Assembly: GCF_013456555.2 (NCBI RefSeq)
Contig: NZ_CP059154.1
Coordinates: forward strand, 124,001 to 188,000
DNA: 64,000 nt
Reading direction: 5' to 3'
Origin: Natrinema zhouii
GTDB lineage: Archaea > Halobacteriota > Halobacteria > Halobacteriales > Natrialbaceae
Position numbers and translations under genes: made by a program
Part shown: piece by piece, positions 1-8,339 of the stretch
How positions within the stretch are numbered: the stretch's first letter is position 1
Layout of the letters: every line of letters begins with the position of its first letter
Notes under the pieces: model-generated
Told to the model about the DNA's origin: nothing
Database searches by the model: none
Seen by the model: the letters and a program-made list of their open reading frames with translations, nothing else

Positions 1-702
1 TTCGTCGAGAAAGTCGAAGATGCCCTCGGTGGTGTCGCGCTCGCTCGTCACCACGTCCTCGACGGTCAGCCGCTCGGCCTCCTCGGCGACCGCCTGTAGG
101 TCGTTGACCGCCGAGCGCAGGTCGCCGCTCGTCGATTCGGCGATCTTCTCGAGGGCCTCCTCCTCGAATTCGACGCCTTCGCGCCGGCAGATGTCCCGCA
201 GCACGGGGACGATCGAGCGCTTCGAGACGTCCCGGAACTCGATGGTCTCGCAGGCGTTGCGCAGCGAGTTGCTCATGTCGTAGAATTCGTTGGCCACGAG
301 GACGATCGGCTGGTTCGCGTCCTTGACGACACGCGTGACCTCTCGAGAGCCGCCGTAATCCGCGTTGCCGTGGAAGTTGTCCGCCTCGTCGAGGATGACC
401 AGCCGGCGACCCGCTTCGCCCGCGGTGAGGGTCCCGCTCTTGGCGGCCTCGCCGGCGATCTTCTCGATGACGTCGGCTCCCCGGCTGTCGCTGGCGTTGA
501 GTTCCATCACGGGCCACCCCATGTCGCTGGCCAGCGCGTGGGCGGCGGAGGTCTTCCCGACGCCGGGGCTGCCGTGGACGATCACCGACTTGCGGTGGTC
601 GTCCCAACTTTTGGCCCACTCCTCGAGTTTGTCGCGGGCCTTGTTGTTGCCGCGTACCTCCGACAGCGTCGTCGGGCGGTACGTCTCCGTCCAGTCGGTC
701 AT
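1..702 (-). CDS. rfcL: Replication factor C large subunit, N-terminal part (cut by window edge)
   Basis: Clamp-loader large subunit: with RFC-small it opens the PCNA ring and loads it on primer-template DNA using ATP. The 234 codons present begin with MTDWTETYRP, typical of archaeal RFC-L, followed by a Walker A (GSPGVGKT, about residues 45-52) and a Walker B with the DEAD-like LDEADNF near residue 107; the lid region follows. The C-terminal part, including the PCNA-binding tail, lies beyond position 1. The start ATG at 702 fits the family N-terminus. There is no sign of damage in the part seen. Family assignment is secure; the gene is partial only because of the window boundary. Confidence 0.95.
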   Translation of the reverse strand, partial: MTDWTETYRPTTLSEVRGNNKARDKLEEWAKSWDDHRKSVIVHGSPGVGKTSAAHALASDMGWPVMELNASDSRGADVIEKIAGEAAKSGTLTAGEAGRRLVILDEADNFHGNADYGGSREVTRVVKDANQPIVLVANEFYDMSNSLRNACETIEFRDVSKRSIVPVLRDICRREGVEFEEEALEKIAESTSGDLRSAVNDLQAVAEEAERLTVEDVVTSERDTTEGIFDFLDE

Positions 703-870
703 TGGAGACAGGTTGGTGCGAGTCGCGTTTAGGGATTGCGGAGCGTCACTCCTCGCCGGCCGTTTTCAGGTCGAGATGGAGTACGGATGAGCTGCGTTAC
801 CCTCGAGAACCACCACTCGAGCAGACAGTCCCGCACCCTACCTCTAAGCGACTGGCCCCGCTGTGTTTCG

Positions 871-2388
871 ATGATGGCGGCGTTCATCGACCTCGTCACG
901 CGATCGCTCCGCGAGGAGACGCGAAACGAGTTCGACCGGCGCGTCGACGAGCAGGCCGCCCGTCTCACCGACGCCCTTCGGGCGGGGCGACTCGACAACC
1001 CCAGCTTCGGGCTCGGCATCGAACTCGAGGCCTACGTAGTCGACGAGGAACACCGACTCGCTCGAGTCCCGGACTCCCTGTTCGGGAGCCGCTGTGAGAG
1101 GGAATTCGGCCGACACAACGTCGAACTCCACACCGATCCGAACCCGTTCGACGGCGACGGAATCGAAACACAGGCGGCGACGCTCCGGCGGGACTATCGA
1201 GCCGTCCAGCGCGCCGCCGACCGCGAAGGGCTCGAGGTCGTGCTGGATGCGATGTGGACGACTCCGCCGCCGGACGGCAGCGACGACTACCTTACAGCCG
1301 TTCGCGAGAGCGAGGGGATGACGATCGCCGACAACATGACGCGGTCGCCGCGATACTGTGCGATCGACAACGACATTCTGGCGCGAGCCGGCGGATCGAT
1401 CACCCTCTCGGTTCCGGGCGTCGAGCGCGCGTTTCCGTCGATCCTGTTCGAGTCGCTGGCGTCCTCGATCCAGCCCCACGTCCAGATTCCCGACGTCGAG
1501 GCGTTTCCGCGCTACTACAACACCGCGATCAGGACGCTCGGCCCGGTGCTCGCGCTCGCAACGAACTCGCCGCTGCTCCCCCCGGAGCTGTACGAGATCG
1601 ACGATCCGTCCCGCTTGCTCGAGGAGACGTATCACGAGCTCCGGATTCCGGTGTTCGAGCAGTCCGTCAACCACGAATGGGAGAAGGTTCGCTTTCCGAA
1701 CGGAATACAGGAGACGGTCGATACCGTCGACCGGCTCGTCGCCGACGGGACGTGCGCGCCGTTTCTCCGCGAGTGGCTCGAAGACGGGACTCGCGAGACG
1801 TTCGCGGCCCGGTTCTGGGAGCTCGATCACAAGCGGGGAACGTACTGGCGGTGGCTCCGCGCCGTCATCGGTGGACAGCCGGTCGAGCAGGGAGACCACT
1901 GGTCGGTTCGAATCGAATACCGACCGCTTCCCACGCAGCCGACCATCGCGGAGAACGTCGGCTTCCAGGTCCTGGTCGCGGGGCTCGTCCACGGCCTGTG
2001 TACGGCCGACCATCCGCTCTCGAGCCTCGATCGAGACGTCGCCGAACGAAGCTTCTACGCCGCCGTCGAAGATGGGCTCGACGCCGAGCTCGCGTGGGTC
2101 ACCGCGGACGGTGATCGAACGACCGATCCGACCGTGATCTACGACGAACTCTTCGAGTTCGCTCGTCGCGGCCTCCGCGAGCAGGGGGTTTCGTCGGCGA
2201 CCATCGAGGAGTACGTCGGACTGCTCGAGGCGCGCTGGACCGACCGGACGACTCCGAGCCGATGGAAACTGGCCCGCGTCGCGGACTATCTCGATGATGG
2301 CAAGCGATTCGACGACGCCGTGCACGAAATGCAAGCCGACTACGTTCGTCGAGCTGCGACCGCCGAACCGCTCGTTCAGTGGTCCTGA
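871..2388 (+). CDS. Glutamate-cysteine ligase family (GCS2) protein, copy 1
   Basis: Member of the GCS2 carboxylate-amine ligase family, which makes gamma-glutamylcysteine from glutamate and cysteine; that dipeptide is the main low-molecular-weight thiol of haloarchaea. Recognisable blocks are GIELEAYVVD (the glutamate-rich metal/ATP site), SSIQPHVQ, ALATNSPLLPPELY, KRGTYWRW and RIEYRPLPTQPT. About 505 aa from the ATG at 871, which is preceferred because the reading frame upstream (TTG at 736) has no family resemblance. A paralogue lies at 42053-43606 with the same block order. Which of the two is the true GshA, and whether the other uses a different amine, cannot be settled from sequence alone. 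Confidence 0.85.
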   Translation: MMAAFIDLVTRSLREETRNEFDRRVDEQAARLTDALRAGRLDNPSFGLGIELEAYVVDEEHRLARVPDSLFGSRCEREFGRHNVELHTDPNPFDGDGIETQAATLRRDYRAVQRAADREGLEVVLDAMWTTPPPDGSDDYLTAVRESEGMTIADNMTRSPRYCAIDNDILARAGGSITLSVPGVERAFPSILFESLASSIQPHVQIPDVEAFPRYYNTAIRTLGPVLALATNSPLLPPELYEIDDPSRLLEETYHELRIPVFEQSVNHEWEKVRFPNGIQETVDTVDRLVADGTCAPFLREWLEDGTRETFAARFWELDHKRGTYWRWLRAVIGGQPVEQGDHWSVRIEYRPLPTQPTIAENVGFQVLVAGLVHGLCTADHPLSSLDRDVAERSFYAAVEDGLDAELAWVTADGDRTTDPTVIYDELFEFARRGLREQGVSSATIEEYVGLLEARWTDRTTPSRWKLARVADYLDDGKRFDDAVHEMQADYVRRAATAEPLVQWS

Positions 2389-2487
2389 GTTGGGAGACGA
2401 CCAGCGCTTCGTTCCAGCCGATTTCTTCGGTGCGTACTGCGGGCGAACGCGTCGGGACTAGGTGAGTCCCGCTCCGCTTTTGCCCAG

Positions 2488-3468
2488 TTACTCCCTTCCG
2501 TAGACGAGAACGGACCGCTCGGCCGCATCGTCGTCGGATTCGACGCGGACGGGGAACTCGTGATCGTTGTCGATATGGGGCGTTTCGTACCCCGTCGAGA
2601 GCTGGGTCCGCTCGCCGGCATCGAGGGACAGAGATCGCCGTTCGACCAGTTGTGCGCTGTCACCGACGAGTAGTTTGAGATCCTGCGTGCCGGCGGCCCC
2701 ACCGGTGTTTTCGACCGTCACGCTCACCTCGAGGAACTCGCCGGCGTCGATCGGTGTGTTCGTCTCGAGCGAGCCGACTTCGAACGTCGCGTCGCCGCTG
2801 GTGTTGCTGTCGTTACTGTTGCCAGTGTCGGGCTCGATTTCGCTGAGACACTCGCCGGCGCGCGGATTCTCGTGCGTGGGTGACACCCGCTCGTAGTCCG
2901 CTCGCTTCGTCGTCAGCGACGTGAGGACGGTGCCGGTACTGCCGTAGTCCGGCACCTCGACGGTGATCTCGTCGGACCCCGCGCGCACGTTCGACCCGTC
3001 CGCGATCTCGAAGACGACCGTTCCCGAGAACGGGGCGGCGACGTCCTCGCCGAAGGTGATGCCGTCCTCGAGGATGGTGTCGCCGATGAGGCCGTCCTCG
3101 GCGTAGAACCCCGTGTTCGCGTAGGCGACGTCGCCGGCTTCGAACGTCCCGGTAACCGTCGCTCGAGAACAGGAGTCGAAGGTGACGCTCCGTTTCGTTT
3201 CGCCGTCCGAATCGTCGTCAGCCGCATCGCTTTCGTCCGAATCGTTGTCCTCCGATTCGGTGTCATCGTCCGTGCCGGTGTCGTCGGCCGAACTGTCGTT
3301 TTCCGCACCGGTGTCGGTCTCGTTCGTGCCCGAGCCAGTATCGGAACCCAGGCCCTCGGAACTCTCGTTCGTTCCGTTCTCGTCGCCCGTTTCGTTCTGG
3401 CTCGCGTCGAGACAGCCTGTCAGCCCGATTCCGACGCCGGTGGAAACGATGAGTGTTCGGCGGTCCAT
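2488..3468 (-). CDS. Secreted lipoprotein with acidic linker and CARDB-like domain
   Basis: About 326 aa. Begins MDRRTLIV and has a twin-arginine-less haloarchaeal lipobox LTGC near residue 20, so it is probably lipid-anchored on the outer face of the membrane. A long Asp/Glu/Ser/Thr/Gly linker (about residues 24-90) is followed by a beta-rich domain with one further Cys pair (DSCSR and ECLSE). The C-terminal ~90 residues, ending in VLVYGRE, read like a CARDB/Ig-like adhesion fold with the phrase VSVTVENTGG. An upstream in-frame ATG at 3531 exists, but the start at 3468 places the signal peptide correctly. Function unknown; the domain suggests binding at the cell surface. Confidence 0.75.
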   Translation of the reverse strand: MDRRTLIVSTGVGIGLTGCLDASQNETGDENGTNESSEGLGSDTGSGTNETDTGAENDSSADDTGTDDDTESEDNDSDESDAADDDSDGETKRSVTFDSCSRATVTGTFEAGDVAYANTGFYAEDGLIGDTILEDGITFGEDVAAPFSGTVVFEIADGSNVRAGSDEITVEVPDYGSTGTVLTSLTTKRADYERVSPTHENPRAGECLSEIEPDTGNSNDSNTSGDATFEVGSLETNTPIDAGEFLEVSVTVENTGGAAGTQDLKLLVGDSAQLVERRSLSLDAGERTQLSTGYETPHIDNDHEFPVRVESDDDAAERSVLVYGRE

Positions 3469-3596
3469 ATCTGGACCAGTCCGTCCCGCACCATAAAGTG
3501 TCGCAAATATGTTATGTCCGATTACAGTCATCGATCCGGACGTGATGGTTCGGAGTGGCGTTCAGTCAGCTCGAGGCGAAACTCGTGGCTAGGATC

Positions 3597-5009
<1,413 letters not shown>

Positions 5010-5433
5010 CGCGGGCTCGGAGTCGGGTCCGTTCGGCCCGGTGGGTTCTCGTCGGATTCGATTCGTGCTCGAGGACCGATTCGACGGGTCCGTCTCGTCG
5101 ATCCGCCGGGGCGGCTATCGATCGGCGGGTGGGACGAACCGGTCGTCCCGTCGCCGGTGACTGTGATCATACGGATAGGTTGGCACACGAGTCACAAAAC
5201 CGTGGCGCTGGCGACTGTGGGTTTGGTTGGTTCGCTCGAGAACGCGCTCAGATATCACTGATGGAATCTAGGGATCCGTAAGTCCGCTAGGGTGAGACCG
5301 ATGTAGACTGAGAGTTCAGGAAAACACTTTCACTTACACTCTGCTATTTAATCGGTTTTATCACTGATACAATATATGTAGTAGATAACTCTTGAGCAAA
5401 AACACTATCAATTGAGAGGGATCATATCATACA
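5010..5433. other. Gap at left edge of AT-rich island
   Basis: No convincing gene. The first 250 bases keep chromosomal GC-rich character (upstream region of the CNNM gene). From about 5260 base composition turns abruptly AT-rich. The last 100 bases hold likely promoter elements for the ORF at 5434: TATA-like stretches at about 5343-5350 (tatttaat) and 5370-5378 (aatatatgt), and a purine-rich ribosome-site-like gagaggg about 17 bases before the ATG. I looked for a copy of the tRNA-Trp 3' end here, as expected for a tRNA-integrated element, and found none. Confidence 0.6.
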
Positions 5434-6333
5434 ATGTCACAACAGTCTTTCCAAGAACAAAATCCGCTATTGAAAGAGAGTCAATACTCTGGGAAAATAT
5501 TTTGGCTCAATCGGCCGACCGGCTATACTCTTAGTCTGGAAAAATTATGTGATCAGATGAATGGACAAGATTTCTATGATGATATCTCTAGCGAGATAGA
5601 TCGTGAAAATACATTCGTTCCAGAGGTTTTCGAGAAGAACAACCGGATTGTAAGGACAACAAGTATTGATAAAGCCCGCATTGCAAAAACTGACGAAGCG
5701 AAAATCTTAATCGGATCAATTACATTAGATGACGTCTCAAAAGTAAAATATCGTGATCAAAACATCCTTGTTCTTGGAACTACAGAAGCTGATTTCTTAG
5801 TTTTTGAATTTGATAGCCACTATTACTTTACAGTTCTTTCCCGACGTGAAACTTCAGAAAGCGTCGCTACTATTTTGCAAAGAGAGTATGATAAATTTGG
5901 ATCAATGGTTAATCCAACTAGTTTTCCATCTGGATCAATAGAACGAATCAGGGAAAGTCTTGATGCCCAACTCCGGGACACAACGATTTCAGATTATCCT
6001 GAGGAGACTATTTCGCGTATTCAAATCACGGGTCAAGATTTGGAGGATGAAGAGGAGTTCAAACGTCAACGACGCCGTGGAAAAATCAAGACACATATGA
6101 TTCAAACAGATATATTAACACCAGACGATAACGCTAAGACCATTAGCATCTCCCGTGATGGTCTAGTAAGAGTATATTCAAACGCCTCAATCGGAACATA
6201 TGTTAATCTACTCACTAACCACATTCTACCAAATATACGCCGAAAAGTCGAATCATCTCCGTCAGTAAACGTATATCAAGGAACAGATGATGCCGAAAGC
6301 ATATTCACTGATATAAATACAGAAGAGGACTGA
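5434..6333 (+). CDS. Unrecognised island protein, first gene of clamp operon
   Basis: 299 aa, soluble, not acidic in the way of host proteins; I do not recognise the family. N-terminal half contains KIFWLNRPTGYTLS and alternating hydrophobic strands (about 80-145: ILIGSITLDDVSKV, ILVLGTTEADFLVFEF, YYFTVLSRRE) suggestive of a small beta-barrel or PH-like fold. A charged, helical middle (about 195-225, DEEEFKRQRRRGKIK) separates it from a C-terminal half with a similar strand pattern (ISISRDGLVRVYSNASIG, then NHILPNIRRKV). The two halves could be diverged repeats of one fold. It is first in a four-gene cluster ending with a PCNA-like clamp; the stop is 3 bases from the next start, so co-translation is likely. 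Function unknown. Confidence 0.7.
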   Translation: MSQQSFQEQNPLLKESQYSGKIFWLNRPTGYTLSLEKLCDQMNGQDFYDDISSEIDRENTFVPEVFEKNNRIVRTTSIDKARIAKTDEAKILIGSITLDDVSKVKYRDQNILVLGTTEADFLVFEFDSHYYFTVLSRRETSESVATILQREYDKFGSMVNPTSFPSGSIERIRESLDAQLRDTTISDYPEETISRIQITGQDLEDEEEFKRQRRRGKIKTHMIQTDILTPDDNAKTISISRDGLVRVYSNASIGTYVNLLTNHILPNIRRKVESSPSVNVYQGTDDAESIFTDINTEED

Positions 6334-6336
6334 TAA

Positions 6337-6807
6337 ATGCTCAACATTGGACTGGATGGTGGTTTAAGTGTTCTTGGGCTTGGTGTAGTCGCCTGGTTAG
6401 CTAGTAAAATAGTTGATCGAATACTTGATTGGGCTTTTGGAAAAAAGATCATTGAGCGCTGTATTAAGGAAGTCCGATGGAGAGTCCGTGCTTTCAAGAC
6501 TCGAGGAGATCCACTTAAGATAACCTATGAAATCAAGTATTCACCAACATCCAACTACAGCGTCCGAGAGACTAAGAAAATAGTTTCTGAAGGTCTAAAG
6601 ACAGCAGGAGAACATAGCAAAGGCCGTGCCGAGATCGATACGTTGGCTTGGGATGAACAGAGAGGTGAAAATGGGTTTGTAGAAATTGATTATATTGAGT
6701 GTGATTACCCATTCCAAATGGAAGTTTCTCTTATAGAGGATTTAGATAACTTGAGAGAGACCTTCTCTCAGCTCGGAGGAAAGAATAGTAGAATCAATCC
6801 ACTTTAG
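6337..6807 (+). CDS. Unrecognised membrane-anchored island protein
   Basis: 156 aa. One N-terminal membrane segment (about residues 8-25, GGLSVLGLGVVAWLASKIV) is followed by a cytosolic domain with basic patch EVRWRVRAFKTRGDP and strand-turn-strand pattern (KITYEIKYSPTSNYSVRE; FVEIDYIECDYPFQMEVSL). Starts 3 bases after the previous stop. No family recognised. The reading frame one base over stays open from 6755 and runs without a stop into the next ORF at 6890, so the natural protein may be longer, with a one-base frameshift near 6755-6805. If so, the annotated C-terminus (after about residue 140) is an artefact. Confidence 0.65.
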   Translation: MLNIGLDGGLSVLGLGVVAWLASKIVDRILDWAFGKKIIERCIKEVRWRVRAFKTRGDPLKITYEIKYSPTSNYSVRETKKIVSEGLKTAGEHSKGRAEIDTLAWDEQRGENGFVEIDYIECDYPFQMEVSLIEDLDNLRETFSQLGGKNSRINPL

Positions 6808-6889
6808 TATCGACTTTAGCTTTGCTTTCGCAAATTTAGAAGAAACCATACAAAATCTAGGTGCTTTCGCGAGTTTTCTCCAGAAAGGG

Positions 6890-7156
6890 ATGGAAAAGCA
6901 AGTCGAGGGGACATTTAGTCAAGGGCAGTTTGTAATCTATCCAGTTGAAAGTGATCTTACCCTTGACGAATGGATAAGGAATGAAGGCTTTGACGTGAGC
7001 CTTCTTCTTGCCAATACAGAGAGGATGACTCAAAGGACTGAAGTTGAGTTCTTCTCTGATAGAGCAGAAATTCATCCACCTCATTTAGAAATTGATTCAG
7101 AGACAACTCGTCATATTCGATTATTAATACTGAATTACTATTTGCAGAAAGAATGA
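6890..7156 (+). CDS. Short unrecognised island ORF, possibly the C-terminal part of the preceding protein
   Basis: 88 aa from the ATG at 6890, starting MEKQVEGTFSQG and rich in paired strands (GQFVIYPVESDLTLDEW; RTEVEFFSDRAEIHP). No ribosome-binding site stands out. The same frame is open upstream to 6755 and codes for an amphipathic helix (SIDFSFAFANLEETIQNLG), but it has no ATG, GTG or TTG between 6755 and 6890. Either translation really begins at 6890, or this is the second half of the protein begun at 6337, separated by one indel. The combined product would be about 245 aa with the membrane anchor at the N-terminus. Function unknown. Confidence 0.5.
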   Translation: MEKQVEGTFSQGQFVIYPVESDLTLDEWIRNEGFDVSLLLANTERMTQRTEVEFFSDRAEIHPPHLEIDSETTRHIRLLILNYYLQKE

Positions 7157-7216
7157 CGTCTGCCTAATAACTATTACACTAACATATTTCGTCCTTGATT
7201 ACCAACATCCTGTAAT

Positions 7217-7954
7217 ATGCTCAAAGCGGAGATTAAGCAGGAAAATTTGCAGCAGATAATAGATTCATTATTCTTAGTCGATGAAGTGATGATTAATATA
7301 TCTGAGGATGGGTTCACTACACGTGCTATAGATGAAGCAGCAGTTGCCAAGGTCGAACTAACTGTCAACTCGTCCGCATTCGAGAAATATGAAGCAACAA
7401 GCAGAACGCTTGGTGTTAGCTTAGAATCGCTGCAAAAAGTGGTGAACAAATCAGAGAAAGGGGATATGATTCACTTGAAATTAGTTGAAGAAGAGAAGAC
7501 ACTTAAAGTGAGGATATCTGAACATGAGTATTATTTAACACTCATTGATCCACGAACTATGGAACAACCCGGAAGTTTACCTGATCTTGAGGGATCTCTT
7601 CAAGTATCATTGGCTGCAGACAATTTCCAAAAAGGAGTTCGGGCCGCTAAAACCTTTTCAGACAAGATGACCTTCCGAACAAATTCAGAAAATAAACTAA
7701 TTTTGGAATCTTCTGGTGATGATAATAAAACACGAACAACATTCTCAGAGGAACATTTCATTGAATCAAATTTAGGAACTGCAGATTCCGCATTTGGTTT
7801 GGGTTATTTGGATGGAATTCAACAGGCACTCAATGACACATCGTCAATTCGCTTAGCAATGGGCGTAGATCGCCCGGCACATATGGAATTTGATATTGCT
7901 GGTGGTGCAGGTAGAGTACAATATTTTATAGCACCAAGAGTCAGAAATAACTAA
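7217..7954 (+). CDS. Divergent PCNA-like DNA sliding clamp encoded on AT-rich island
   Basis: 245 aa, the normal length of archaeal PCNA, with the family layout from end to end: MLKAEIKQENLQQIID at the N-terminus, SEDGFTTRAIDEAAVAKVEL (strand pattern of clamp domain 1), EYYLTLIDPRTM before the interdomain connector (PGSLPDLEGS), FGLGYLDGIQQAL in domain 2, and the C-terminal GRVQYFIAPRV matching the usual YMLAPR terminus. Host haloarchaeal PCNA is strongly acidic and GC-rich; this copy is neither, so it is a foreign or fast-evolving paralogue. Known family role: trimeric ring tethering polymerase, ligase and nucleases to DNA. Haloarchaeal viruses are known to carry PCNA, which would fit a provirus origin. 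Last gene of the island cluster. Confidence 0.85.
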   Translation: MLKAEIKQENLQQIIDSLFLVDEVMINISEDGFTTRAIDEAAVAKVELTVNSSAFEKYEATSRTLGVSLESLQKVVNKSEKGDMIHLKLVEEEKTLKVRISEHEYYLTLIDPRTMEQPGSLPDLEGSLQVSLAADNFQKGVRAAKTFSDKMTFRTNSENKLILESSGDDNKTRTTFSEEHFIESNLGTADSAFGLGYLDGIQQALNDTSSIRLAMGVDRPAHMEFDIAGGAGRVQYFIAPRVRNN

Positions 7955-8013
7955 TTATACGAAAGAGACTGCAACTCAGCCCGCTACTGGAAGAACGTAC
8001 AGAGAAGACCGAC

Positions 8014-8061
8014 GGGATTTGAACCACGGTCGCAGCGAAGCTGCTCCCTGATTCAAATCCC
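8014..8061. repeat. 48-base inverted repeat with tRNA T-arm-like arms
   Basis: Perfect 10-base arms GGGATTTGAA (8014-8023) and TTCAAATCCC (8052-8061) enclose a second perfect hairpin GCAGC-GAA-GCTGC (8032-8044). The outer arms are the T-arm consensus of a tRNA, and the left arm plus two bases (gggatttgaacc) repeats exactly at 8118-8129 inside tRNA-Trp. It lies between the island clamp gene and tRNA-Trp. Possible roles: attachment or recombination site, tRNA transcript processing signal, or transcription terminator. Confidence 0.75.
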
Positions 8062-8074
8062 TCCGCTTGCATAC

Positions 8075-8102
8075 CTGCCGCTCGCGAATTTGCTCGCGGC
8101 AG
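8075..8102. repeat. Hairpin immediately 3' of tRNA-Trp
   Basis: Seven-base perfect arms CTGCCGC (8075-8081) and GCGGCAG (8096-8102) around a 14-base loop that itself contains partly complementary CGCGA/GCTCG. It begins 6 bases beyond the tRNA-Trp 3' end. Likely a terminator or processing structure for the tRNA transcript, or part of the island boundary. Confidence 0.65.
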
Positions 8103-8107
8103 AGGAA

Positions 8108-8282
8108 TGGGGTCGGAGGGATTTGAACCCCCGATCTACTGATATCTCCGGTGCGCCTCGGAACTCCAGAGGGTCATCACACGAGCACTGATCAGGTGCC
8201 CGATCAGTATATCAGTCTGGAGTGTCGTCCCGGGCGCGTTGCCTCTGGAGTCAGCCGCCATGCCTGGCTTGGCCACGACCCC
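8108..8282 (-). tRNA. trnW: tRNA-Trp (anticodon CCA) with intron
   Basis: Read on the minus strand from 8282: acceptor GGGGTCG pairs with CGACCCC, discriminator A at 8108. D-arm stem GCCA/TGGC, anticodon stem GCTGA/TCAGT, loop CTCCAGA with anticodon CCA, T-arm GGGGG-TTCAAAT-CCCTC. The mature tRNA is 74 nt (exon 1 at 8245-8282, exon 2 at 8108-8143). The split after position 37 and the CTCC/GGAG four-base helix flanked by AGA and ATA three-base bulges form a bulge-helix-bulge splice site. The 3' CCA is not encoded. Adjacent AT-rich island suggests its 3' end served as an integration target. Confidence 0.96.
8144..8244 (-). ncRNA. tRNA-Trp intron with box C/D methylation-guide features
   Basis: 101-nt intron. 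On the RNA strand it holds box C TGATGA (plus-strand 8174-8179) followed by CTCTGGAGT, complementary to the anticodon region (target C34), and ACTGATAT, complementary to the exon 2 sequence around U39, next to a CTGA box D. This matches the haloarchaeal pre-tRNA-Trp intron known to guide 2'-O-methylation of C34 and U39 before or after splicing. Complementarities were seen directly; methylation itself is inferred from the family. Confidence 0.88.
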
Positions 8283-8339
8283 TCGAGTCTCCGTTGGGCG
8301 ATCCGACCTAAAGTGGTTTCGATTCGGTATAGAACCGCA

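Larger units (their letters stand above)
5260..8107 (+). mobile_element. AT-rich genomic island carrying a sliding-clamp paralogue, abutting tRNA-Trp
   Basis: All four ORFs from 5434 to 7954 are on the plus strand, closely spaced (3 bases, about 80 bases, 60 bases), and use A/T-rich codons (AAA, GAA, ATT, TTA, AGA) unlike every neighbouring gene. The right end runs into two hairpins and the 3' end of tRNA-Trp, a classic integration site. No integrase or transposase is present, so this is either a decayed integrative element/provirus or a cargo operon. The left limit is set only by composition and may be off by tens of bases; no matching attachment repeat was found on the left. Confidence 0.65.

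Noticed and set aside
844..2334. Long antisense frame (496 codons) over the first GCS2 gene
   Set aside because: GC-rich third-position bias produces open frames opposite real genes; it has no protein-like pattern.
5260..8107. Direct repeat (attL) on the left of the island
   Set aside because: Searched for a copy of the tRNA-Trp 3' end or T-arm near 5250-5430; none found.
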